Source of the DNA: an uncultured Prevotellaceae bacterium
GTDB lineage: Bacteria > Bacteroidota > Bacteroidia > Bacteroidales > Bacteroidaceae
Length of the DNA stretch: 64,000 nucleotides
Direction of reading: 5' to 3'
Assembly (NCBI GenBank): GCA_946540735.1
Contig: CAMNIN010000015.1
Coordinates: forward strand, 1 to 64,000
Both the position numbers and the translations under genes were made by a program. This document shows, in pieces, positions 7,243 to 15,363 of the stretch. Under the pieces are notes generated by a model. It was given only the letters and a program-made list of their open reading frames with translations, had not been told where the DNA came from and made no database searches. Numbering within the stretch: the stretch's first letter is position 1; each line of letters begins with the position of its first letter.

Positions 7243-8664
7243 TCATTTTGTCTGCGTTTTCGGCCAGTTCACGAGAAAGAGTTTGGAGGAAGCCCTGGTA
7301 AATGCAGTATACAACCAATGAATATAGTCGGGGGTTACCATGTCGTCGGTCATATATCCCTGATCGAGATAGACATGCTCCCATTGTCCGCCCTGCGCCT
7401 TATGGCAAGTGACGGCATAGGCATATTTCACCTGCAAGGCATTGTAGTAGATATCGTTGCGCACGCGCTCCAGCCGGTCATGCTTGAGCGGGATATCGTC
7501 ATAATCCGCCAAAACACCCTGGAAGAGAGCGTCGCTCTGCTCATGTGTGAGAGAAGGCGCCTCCGACATCAGGGAATCGAGCACCACGGTGGTCTGCATC
7601 TCCAATCCATCATAATCCGGGAACGCAAGTAGCACATCAGCGAAACGCAATCCATAGAAGCTGCGGTAGTTGCGAACCTTCATCACCCTGACACGGTCGC
7701 CGTTGGCGATGAACTCCAGGGAACATTTCTCCCTTTCCGTCCAGAAATAATTGTTGCGCACCACCATCAGCATATCACCCGTCGAAAGTTCCTCCTCACG
7801 GCCCAGCACACTTCCCCTGATGCCCTGGTTGTAGACATTGGCCCGTTTGTTGGACCTGGTGATCACGATTGTCTCATCCAGTCCCACCCGGCTGTAGCTG
7901 CTGTCGAGAGACTCTATCAATTCATCCCCAGGCACCATGCAGATATCCGCGAAGCCCCCAAACCGGATGACAGGCAACAATGTAGCCTCATCATGAGTAA
8001 TCATGTTTCTAATGACCGTGGCATTGTAAAGGATGCCCGATTCCTCACTCTGACGGAGCACCGTATTGAGGTCGCAGCAGTAGGTGTGCAACCCGTATCC
8101 CCTCAGGAACTCAGGTTGCAAAGCAGGAGACTCCACTTCGCCCACAGGCGGCAACTGCGCCTTGTCGCCAATGAGCATCATGCGGCAGTTCTGTCCACTA
8201 TAGACAAATCTCACCAAGTCATCAAGCAGGCATCCGCTCCCGAAATTCGCCTCCCCGTAACCCGCATTGGAGACCATCGAAGCCTCATCGATCAAGAACA
8301 GCGTGTCGCGATAGAGGTTGTCGTTGAGATTGAACCCACTCATCTCGCCCGTGAAAGTCTTCTGTCTGAATATTTTACGATGGATAGTGAAAGCCGGTTG
8401 TCCACTGTTGAGCGAGAACACCTTCGCCGCCCGTCCTGTCGGTGCCAGGAGCATCACCTTGGCATGGATTCTCACCATGGTATGCACGATGGCAGCAGCC
8501 AGCGTTGTCTTTCCCGTACCCGCCGACCCCCGCATCACCATGACTGCATGAGGATTCCGGTCGAGAGCGAACTGTGAGAACACCCGTATCGCCTCGACTT
8601 GCTCCGCCGTGGGCACCAACCCCAACGATTTCAGGATCTGGCTTCTCAGTTCATTCTCTATCAT
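7243..8664 (-). CDS. RecD-like ATP-dependent DNA helicase (SF1)
   Basis: A 473-residue superfamily 1 helicase. Walker A is RGSAGTGKTT (about 44-53), motif Ia LLAPTGRAAKVF, Walker B TLFLIDEASMV (about 130-140), motif III MLIGDKAQLPPVGE, and the C-terminal UvrD_C_2 motif AYAVTCHKAQGGQWEHVYLD with WLYTAFTRASSKL. The size and motif set match the short RecD-like helicases of Bacteroidetes that act without RecB/RecC. It starts 6 bp after the N-acetyltransferase gene stops, so it can be transcribed as the last gene of the mannosidase/NAGLU operon, though a DNA helicase has no clear part in glycan breakdown. Confidence 0.88.
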   Translation of the reverse strand: MIENELRSQILKSLGLVPTAEQVEAIRVFSQFALDRNPHAVMVMRGSAGTGKTTLAAAIVHTMVRIHAKVMLLAPTGRAAKVFSLNSGQPAFTIHRKIFRQKTFTGEMSGFNLNDNLYRDTLFLIDEASMVSNAGYGEANFGSGCLLDDLVRFVYSGQNCRMMLIGDKAQLPPVGEVESPALQPEFLRGYGLHTYCCDLNTVLRQSEESGILYNATVIRNMITHDEATLLPVIRFGGFADICMVPGDELIESLDSSYSRVGLDETIVITRSNKRANVYNQGIRGSVLGREEELSTGDMLMVVRNNYFWTEREKCSLEFIANGDRVRVMKVRNYRSFYGLRFADVLLAFPDYDGLEMQTTVVLDSLMSEAPSLTHEQSDALFQGVLADYDDIPLKHDRLERVRNDIYYNALQVKYAYAVTCHKAQGGQWEHVYLDQGYMTDDMVTPDYIHWLYTAFTRASSKLFLVNWPKTQTK

Positions 8665-8670
8665 GATGCG

Positions 8671-9750
8671 TCAGAGTTTGATATAGATTCTCCTGCGATA
8701 GAGCAGAAAGCCCAGAATGAAATTGAGCATGACAAAATACACCGCATAGAAAAGAGAGGCCGTCTGAGGATGCGAGATGACTCCATGGATGCCCTCAAAC
8801 ACCATCTGGCTGACCCCACAATGCCCCAAGACGATGGCCAGCACCTCGCTCGTCACATAGAGGAACAGCGGATTGATGCCAAAGACACGGAAGAACGTGC
8901 ACCACTTCTGGTGCCCCTTGAGGTCTATGATAACCATCAGCACCCCCTGAAGCAGCGCAGCCAAGCCACAAGTCATCATGACGTAGCTCGGGCTCCATAT
9001 CCGCTTATTCAGTGGCAGACCGTAAGACAACAAGTAACCACCGATCACCAGCACCGCACCCAGGAAGAGAAACTGCAGCACTTTTTTCTCGACGGTATCA
9101 GCCTGTTTCATCCGCATGCCACAATAAAAGCCGATGAGCACATGAGCCACCGAAGAGATTGTACCCAGCAGTCCCTCCGGGTCGACCGGGCTCTTATGAT
9201 AAAGATGGTCGGCACCAAACAAGCGGTTATCGACCCGCGCCAGGATGTTCGACGCATCCTGAGCATAGCCATTGCCCACCAGCAGGATGATGGTGTATAT
9301 CACGAGCAAGACGAAGATAGCGGGAACGACCCATCGGTGACTGACCAGCAAAGCGAAGACCGAGACGATGCCATAGCATAGTGCGATTCTCTGCAGCACA
9401 GCCCAAATCCTCAGATGTCCGAAGCACCACCAGTCGCCCTCGATAGCATGGTCGAACCAGTTGATGGCCAGTCCGATCAAGAACAAGAGCACGGTGCGCC
9501 TGACCACCTTTCTAACGACAGGAGCAGAAGCCTGGAACTGGCATTTGGACAGAGACAGATAGGTAGACACCCCCATGATGAAGAGGAAGAATGGGAACAC
9601 GAGGTCGCACGGCGTCATGCCATTCCATTTGGAGTGCTGGAGCATCTCAAAGGACTTCCCATATCCATTGTTGACCAAGATCATGCCAGCCACGGTGATA
9701 CCCCTCAGGATATCGAGGGAAAGCAGTCTTTTTTTGTTTTCAGCCTTCAT
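8671..9750 (-). CDS. Membrane N-acetyltransferase, HGSNAT/DUF5009 type
   Basis: A 359-residue polytopic inner-membrane protein of the COG4299 family, related to the human lysosomal heparan-alpha-glucosaminide N-acetyltransferase. The N-terminus carries RLLSLDILRGITVAGMILVNN, then LQHSKWNGMTPCDLVFPFFLF; the histidine before SKWNG (about His39) lines up with the active-site histidine of HGSNAT. About ten hydrophobic segments follow. Family members move an acetyl group from cytosolic acetyl-CoA across the membrane to the amino group of a terminal alpha-glucosamine. The gene begins 20 bp after the GH89 gene ends; GH89 removes alpha-GlcNAc, the product of this reaction. The two therefore form the same acetylate-then-cleave pair as HGSNAT and NAGLU in lysosomes. 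The pairing is seen; the shared substrate is inferred. Confidence 0.85.
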   Translation of the reverse strand: MKAENKKRLLSLDILRGITVAGMILVNNGYGKSFEMLQHSKWNGMTPCDLVFPFFLFIMGVSTYLSLSKCQFQASAPVVRKVVRRTVLLFLIGLAINWFDHAIEGDWWCFGHLRIWAVLQRIALCYGIVSVFALLVSHRWVVPAIFVLLVIYTIILLVGNGYAQDASNILARVDNRLFGADHLYHKSPVDPEGLLGTISSVAHVLIGFYCGMRMKQADTVEKKVLQFLFLGAVLVIGGYLLSYGLPLNKRIWSPSYVMMTCGLAALLQGVLMVIIDLKGHQKWCTFFRVFGINPLFLYVTSEVLAIVLGHCGVSQMVFEGIHGVISHPQTASLFYAVYFVMLNFILGFLLYRRRIYIKL

Positions 9751-9770
9751 ATTTTTATCATTCTAATCCG

Positions 9771-12002
9771 TCATTTACCGATGAGCCGCATTGCCTCGGC
9801 CGCCAAGTCGACCGGATTACCAACAGGATGCGACGAATAGGAGTTATGCTTCAGCGTCCACGGTTCTTCTATCGCATAATAGTCCAGTTTCACTTCCTGA
9901 GGAAGAGCCATCTGGAACAGTTCATCAGCCGTTTTATTGCTGTTGGCACCCGAGCCGAGCAATTCCGGGTCGGGTTTTGTCAGAGCCTCCATCTGGTCGT
10001 CAAGAGCCTTGAAATAGGTTTTCCACCGCAAAGCATAGAAATCAGCCAGAAGTCCCTGCCATTCCTTATGGGCATAGTCGCGGAGTCCTCCCGTGTCGGC
10101 ACAATACCGGTTTCCCCAAGTGGTGATTTGGACCCTTGCGTTCCACTCATAGAGGTCTTTCTCCTCAGGAGTGGTACCACACCGGCGCGCTTTCTCAATC
10201 CAGGAACCCAGTCTGAACTCACTCCTGGTGCCCAGCAGCCGGTCTTGCATGTCGAGCAGACGGAGGAATCGGTCGGCATCGGCGTTGAAAGCCGAACGTG
10301 CAAAAGCCTTGTAATCGGCGATGGTGTGCTGATATTGTAAGCGTGCCTGGTCGGCCACCGCCTGCCGCACGATATCCACGAGGTCGTATTCGAAATTGTT
10401 GTTTCCCCTGTACTTGTCGGCCACACCCACCATCAAGGCAGCCGCCCTTCTCGTATCCTCAGGATCGTAGTAGTTTTTCATCTTCGACCAGCTTGAAGCC
10501 TGGAAATTGTTGAGCGTCGGTCTGCCGCAGAAGATGCTCTCATGCGGTCCCTGCTGGTTGTTACCCACCGGACAGTTATAGATACTCTGCGCCAGGATAC
10601 TCCAAGCCTGCTGCACATCCGGATCATCGAATCCATAACGTGCTCTGACATACCCACGGATCCAATCCTCTTTCGAAACATACTGATTGAGCCAAGGCAG
10701 TTCGCTCATAAGCTCAAACATCACGGGGTTATTCTCCGATCCCTCCATGGTGAATCCGATCCCCTTGAGATGCTTAGCCAGCGGACTCTCCTTGGTCATA
10801 TAGAAATTATTAATCAGCTGGTCCAACCTTCCGTGAAGTCCCACGTTGGCGCCGAAATTCTCCAGAAGGCAGAACAGCCATTGGTGCTTGCCATAGCCAT
10901 TTTCTCTTTTCCAGATCGAAGGAGCCCCCCACATCGGACGGCACTCACTGAAGAGATCGAGCACAATGATATCGCCCTCATGCAGAGCATCCAACATTTG
11001 TGGGCGGGGGTTCTCCGTCCATCCTTGCACCACCCACACCGCCTTGGGATTGGCCTGTTTCATGGCAGCCATCAGCACGCGCGCCGCCTCAGCATAGTCG
11101 ATGCGGCTATCGTCGTTGCTCTCATGGAACGGGTCCATCGAATAGTAGTCAGCCTTCCCGAAAAGCCTCGTCAACTCCTTGTAGTACAGAGAAGCGATCT
11201 CCATGAACCTCGGATCCGTAGGCAGGAGATTGGCAGGTCGTTGGAAACCGTTCCACAGTCCGGCATCCGCCACATCGAGTCCCAGTTTCTCACGTGCGTC
11301 ATGCGGCACCATGCCCGAGTAGCCCGGCAATACCGGGTGCATGCCCAGTTCCCTCATGCGTGCCAAGATCTGTTTCTGGAGTTTCTCCTGCCGTGCATAC
11401 CACGACAACGGCAACGGACCACCCCATCCCTCCAGGTTGTTCATCTCCCACCATGCCAAGAATGCCGGTCCGGCAATGAACCGTCCGATCTCCTCCTCGG
11501 TATACCCCAGACGCAGCAGCACATTGCGCCATACGCACTCCTCGCCAACAATCGCCAGCGGCATATTGACGCCATGCAGGGCCATCCAGTCGATTTCCTG
11601 TTGCCACCGTTCCCAATCCCAGAAAGCCATCGAATAAGAGAACGTGCAGTAGTTGAAATCATATCTGAGTGTGAGATCCGTCTCATGGTGCTCTTTCTGT
11701 CTGACAGGAGGCAACTGATGCGGCAGTGACGCCTTCATCCCATTCCAGGAGAGATGGATGCCCGCATGGTATTTCAGGTACCAGTTGATTCCTGTTGCGA
11801 TATTCACCCAGGTATTCCCTCTGACGACGACTTTGTCGCCGCTCTGGTCCAGTTCGAAGAAGTCTTGCGAACTTCTCACCAACTGAGTCTTGAATTTCCG
11901 TGATGCCCCCTTGTCTATACGCTCCAGCAACTGGTCCACAGGATTCGCGCAGACGATAACAGCAACGAAGAGGAAAGAAAAGGCAAGGATAGTTTTTCTC
12001 AT
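9771..12002 (-). CDS. GH89 alpha-N-acetylglucosaminidase (NAGLU family)
   Basis: A 743-residue exported enzyme (signal peptide about 1-19) that should release terminal alpha-GlcNAc. Strong NAGLU signatures run through it: LRYDFNYCTFSYSMAFWDWERW, WMALHGVNMPLAIVGEE, NLEGWGGPLPLSWYARQ, HPVLPGYSGMVP, YYSMDPFHESND, LDLFSE, GFTMEGSENNPVMFELMSELPW. Domains follow the family order: small N-terminal domain, TIM barrel with the catalytic glutamates, helical C-terminal domain. Full length for the family. It is 15 bp downstream of the phosphatase/GH92 gene and 20 bp upstream of the N-acetyltransferase gene. Possible substrates include heparan ends, mucin GlcNAc-alpha-1,4-Gal and N-acetylated glycosyl-inositol lipids; no sulfatases or polysaccharide lyases for heparan are nearby. 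Confidence 0.94.
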   Translation of the reverse strand: MRKTILAFSFLFVAVIVCANPVDQLLERIDKGASRKFKTQLVRSSQDFFELDQSGDKVVVRGNTWVNIATGINWYLKYHAGIHLSWNGMKASLPHQLPPVRQKEHHETDLTLRYDFNYCTFSYSMAFWDWERWQQEIDWMALHGVNMPLAIVGEECVWRNVLLRLGYTEEEIGRFIAGPAFLAWWEMNNLEGWGGPLPLSWYARQEKLQKQILARMRELGMHPVLPGYSGMVPHDAREKLGLDVADAGLWNGFQRPANLLPTDPRFMEIASLYYKELTRLFGKADYYSMDPFHESNDDSRIDYAEAARVLMAAMKQANPKAVWVVQGWTENPRPQMLDALHEGDIIVLDLFSECRPMWGAPSIWKRENGYGKHQWLFCLLENFGANVGLHGRLDQLINNFYMTKESPLAKHLKGIGFTMEGSENNPVMFELMSELPWLNQYVSKEDWIRGYVRARYGFDDPDVQQAWSILAQSIYNCPVGNNQQGPHESIFCGRPTLNNFQASSWSKMKNYYDPEDTRRAAALMVGVADKYRGNNNFEYDLVDIVRQAVADQARLQYQHTIADYKAFARSAFNADADRFLRLLDMQDRLLGTRSEFRLGSWIEKARRCGTTPEEKDLYEWNARVQITTWGNRYCADTGGLRDYAHKEWQGLLADFYALRWKTYFKALDDQMEALTKPDPELLGSGANSNKTADELFQMALPQEVKLDYYAIEEPWTLKHNSYSSHPVGNPVDLAAEAMRLIGK

Positions 12003-12017
12003 GATGAACGATGTTTT

Positions 12018-15000
12018 TTATTTGGTCATTTTCAAATGAAGGCTCGCCCCGCTGGTGATATCCCCATGAGAGATCACAGGATCAGCAAGCGAAGTGCCAT
12101 TCAGTGTCGCCTCAGTCATGCGGAAATGCTCCATGTCAGCCCCCGGAGCCACGATCGAGAACGTTTTCCCATTCTCCAGATGAATGCTCACCTTGCGGAA
12201 TATGGGAGAGCCCAGCATGTATTGAGTCGTAGCAGGACAAACCGGATAAAACCCCATGGCAGAGAACACATACCAAGCCGACATCTGCCCGGCATCATCA
12301 TTGCCCGACAGCCCCCCCAGAGTGTCGTTATATTCCGTCTTCAGGATATGGCGCACCCATTTCTGCGTAAGGTCAGGCCGTCCGGCGTAATCAAACATGT
12401 ACGCCACCTGATGGCAAGGTTCATTGCCATGCCAGTAGCGGCCCTCGGTGAACATCGAGTCGAGTTTCGCCACGAACCTCTCTTTTCCGCCCAGAACCCC
12501 CATCAGTCCTATCGGGTCTTGCGGCACATACCAAGTGTAGTGGCAGACAGCCCCCTCGGTGATATAACTCTTCCGGTGAACGAGGTCGGTATTTCCCTCA
12601 AACCGTCCGTCCTGGTGCCGTCCGTCAGCATAGCCCGTCTTGGGGTTGATCACCTTGCGCCAGTTGCCCGCACGGGTCATGAGCGTCTTGTAATCCTCTT
12701 CATGCCCCAGCAGCCTTGCCATCTGCGCCACGGCGAAATCATCGAAGGCATACTCCAGTGTGCGGGAAGTCTGCTCATCATTATGGAAAGCCTCCTTCAC
12801 CCCATCCTCCATGGGGATAAAACCATATTTGAGATAAGACCCGAGAGCTCGCCTACCCATTCCGTTGGCGTAGTCCTCATGCGAGGCAGGAGACTCAAAC
12901 GCATTCCTGCGCATGGCCTGATAAGCCCTTTCCGCATCGAAGTTTCTGATACCCTTCACGTAAGCATCGGCCAGTGTGGCTGCGCAATGATCGCCGATCA
13001 TGGCCGCTGTGTATGAGTTCCAACACGGGAAGACAGGCAACCATCCACCCTCTTGAGCCATGTTCACCAACGACTGCATCATATCCGCCGACACCTTCGG
13101 AGCGACGATATGATAGAGTGGATGCAGTGCGCGATAGGTGTCCCACATGGAGAAATCGGTATAGACCGGACGTGAGCCACGCATGGGCGTTCCATCGGCG
13201 AAACGCGGGTAAGTGCCATCAGCGTCGCTCAGCAAGCGAGGCAGGAAAGAAGTACGGTAAAGAGCACCATAGAACTGGTTGACAGCCGTCTCGTCATCCC
13301 CCTCCACATCAATGGTGTGAAGACGTGTGACCCATTTCCCGGCCGTTTCCGTCATCATCTGCTCCAATGACTTGCCCGAGACCTCCGCCACCATGTTGCG
13401 CTCACACCCATCCCGGGAGGTGAACGACGAAGCCAGGTGCAGAACGATGGGCTGGTGAGCCTTTCCCTCGAAAGTCAGCCACACCCCCGACTGCTCGCGG
13501 CCATTGACAGCGACAGTCCCTTTCTCTGTGGTATCCCCCACGAAAGAGCCGTAGGCCACAGGGTGATCGGAATAATTCATCAGCAGATGCCCACTGAAGC
13601 CAGCCCGTTCACCCCATCCCTGATAAATGCGGTGAACAGGGTTGAAGCCATACACACACTGCCGTGCCAGGTCGATCTCCGCCCCACCCTCAGCCTCATC
13701 ACTGTTGGGCTGGAACACCACATGCACTGGTCCGTCACCATCAGGAGTGACACGGATAACGGCACCATGTTCCGACGCAGTCAGTTCGACACGCAACCGC
13801 TCTTCAGGCAGATAGGTAGCATAGTAATGAGGATGCGACACCTCCTGCTGATGGAAGAAAGGAGTCGCCCTACTTTCCGGCGCCGTGCGCAACAATCCAC
13901 TCAGAGCCGAAATGGTGAAGGAGCCGTAATCCTGCGTGCATCCCCCGACGAGCCAATGAGAGTTGCGCATACCCTGCCACAGCGAGTCGGTATAATAGTA
14001 AGGAGCGACGCATTTTTTCTCCGTGTCACGTGTCTGGGGAGTCCAGAAATTCTGTCCGTTAGGCGTCAGGACTGCGGGCAATGTCTGTCCGTGCTCCTCG
14101 CTCCCCTTCCCGAACAATCCCGCCGACATCGTGTTGGCCTGCGCCGTACCCACCATCGTGTTGAGTGTGCAGAGGCGACGCTCATGATTCAGGCGATGGA
14201 TGCGATCAGCCATGAAATGCTTGATGTCGCTCCAACGGTAGTAATGTCCCATCACAGCAGGAATAGGAAGAGACAGGTCACTCTCATTGTGAAGCAATCT
14301 CACGACGACATCATCCGCAGAACGTCGGAAAAAGACCATCTGCAAATTGGCCGCCATGGGCAATATCTCATCCATTTTACCATTTTGGGCAGTAGAGGCC
14401 TGCATCAGGGAGAGCAGGCGGTAAAGGTTGGTATCGTGTCCGAAGCGTAAGTCAGCCGAGGTCGTCGATCTTTGCAGAGCAGCATCCGCCCTCGTCTCCA
14501 CATCCTGCCACAGCGAGACTGCCGACAGCGCCGGCACGCCACCCGTTCTCGGGTCACTGCCATTGCAATAGGCCATCCGCTCATTGTTGCACTCGTAGAT
14601 ATCACGCAGTTCGTCGTCGGTGAACAGGCCGTACAGATTAACGTCGAGCGAGGGGTCGGCCACATCCTGCATATCGGAGGCGATGGTGTGAAGTTCGCAC
14701 ATCAGGTTCACGGGATTCTCCACACGGGCAGGATCCTTGAACAAGAGCCGCATCAACCGGTCGGGCGACCCGTGCATTTTGGCAAACGGGCCTTTCTCAA
14801 TCTCCTTGAGCGCAGGAGAGGTATAGGCGATATAGCGCATATCAGCTGAGTCGGTGGCACAGTCGATGGTCCGTCCCTCAGCAGGTATGCAAGAGATGAA
14901 GTGGCGCATGCTGGCCGCACACCGTGGAACGACGCTCGACCGGGCATGGATATACGCCCCCCGGGCGAACACCTCGGGGAAATTGGCCACCATGCGCTCG

Positions 15001-15362
15001 GCGATAGCCTCGTGCTGCCTACCGCCAAGGGAGGTCAGTTGTCCGCCATTCCCCTTTGCATTGCGCCACACACGGGCGAGCATCTTGCGCAACCGCCTGC
15101 CCTCGTCGGTCAGCAGTTTTTTGTCTGCAAACTGGTTGATGACCCACTCATAGCGGCTGTCGGAAGGGAGCCAGCGCGAGCCATGTCGCCCATAATGGGA
15201 GATATAGAAAGGAGTATAGCCCACAGGCGGGGCAGGATCTATCACCGGTTGCTTGACAGGATAGGCGTAATACACGCCACCCATCTGCTCAGGCGTTTTC
15301 TCTTGTGCCATGATGCCCACTGTGATAGTGAGCAATGCTGCGATGATCAATAATCTGTTCAT
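12018..15362 (-). CDS. Histidine-type phosphatase fused to GH92 alpha-mannosidase
   Basis: A 1,114-residue exported two-enzyme protein. After a signal peptide (about 1-19), residues about 25-395 form a branch-2 histidine acid phosphatase like the MINPP/phytase group: active-site ISHYGRHGSRW (RHG at 59-61) and the proton-donor FGHD (HD at 309-310). Residues about 400-1114 form a complete GH92 exo-alpha-mannosidase: MVGTAQANTMSAGLFGKGSEEHGQ, VGGCTQDYGSFTISALSG, CWNSYTAAMIGDH, the GNEPCHQVAY loop and the LSGNDDAGQMSAWYVFSAMGFYPV signature. A protein that removes a phosphate and then an alpha-mannose suggests phosphorylated mannosyl substrates or mannosyl-inositol-phosphates. Only 1 bp separates it from the preceding GH92 gene. 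Linear order and active-site motifs are seen; the combined substrate is inference. Confidence 0.88.
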   Translation of the reverse strand: MNRLLIIAALLTITVGIMAQEKTPEQMGGVYYAYPVKQPVIDPAPPVGYTPFYISHYGRHGSRWLPSDSRYEWVINQFADKKLLTDEGRRLRKMLARVWRNAKGNGGQLTSLGGRQHEAIAERMVANFPEVFARGAYIHARSSVVPRCAASMRHFISCIPAEGRTIDCATDSADMRYIAYTSPALKEIEKGPFAKMHGSPDRLMRLLFKDPARVENPVNLMCELHTIASDMQDVADPSLDVNLYGLFTDDELRDIYECNNERMAYCNGSDPRTGGVPALSAVSLWQDVETRADAALQRSTTSADLRFGHDTNLYRLLSLMQASTAQNGKMDEILPMAANLQMVFFRRSADDVVVRLLHNESDLSLPIPAVMGHYYRWSDIKHFMADRIHRLNHERRLCTLNTMVGTAQANTMSAGLFGKGSEEHGQTLPAVLTPNGQNFWTPQTRDTEKKCVAPYYYTDSLWQGMRNSHWLVGGCTQDYGSFTISALSGLLRTAPESRATPFFHQQEVSHPHYYATYLPEERLRVELTASEHGAVIRVTPDGDGPVHVVFQPNSDEAEGGAEIDLARQCVYGFNPVHRIYQGWGERAGFSGHLLMNYSDHPVAYGSFVGDTTEKGTVAVNGREQSGVWLTFEGKAHQPIVLHLASSFTSRDGCERNMVAEVSGKSLEQMMTETAGKWVTRLHTIDVEGDDETAVNQFYGALYRTSFLPRLLSDADGTYPRFADGTPMRGSRPVYTDFSMWDTYRALHPLYHIVAPKVSADMMQSLVNMAQEGGWLPVFPCWNSYTAAMIGDHCAATLADAYVKGIRNFDAERAYQAMRRNAFESPASHEDYANGMGRRALGSYLKYGFIPMEDGVKEAFHNDEQTSRTLEYAFDDFAVAQMARLLGHEEDYKTLMTRAGNWRKVINPKTGYADGRHQDGRFEGNTDLVHRKSYITEGAVCHYTWYVPQDPIGLMGVLGGKERFVAKLDSMFTEGRYWHGNEPCHQVAYMFDYAGRPDLTQKWVRHILKTEYNDTLGGLSGNDDAGQMSAWYVFSAMGFYPVCPATTQYMLGSPIFRKVSIHLENGKTFSIVAPGADMEHFRMTEATLNGTSLADPVISHGDITSGASLHLKMTK

Positions 15363-15363
15363 G

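Noticed and set aside
8671..12002. Heparan-sulfate degradation locus
   Set aside because: GH89 and the acetyltransferase would fit, but no heparin lyase, sulfatase or GH88 gene is present; kept only as an alternative substrate.
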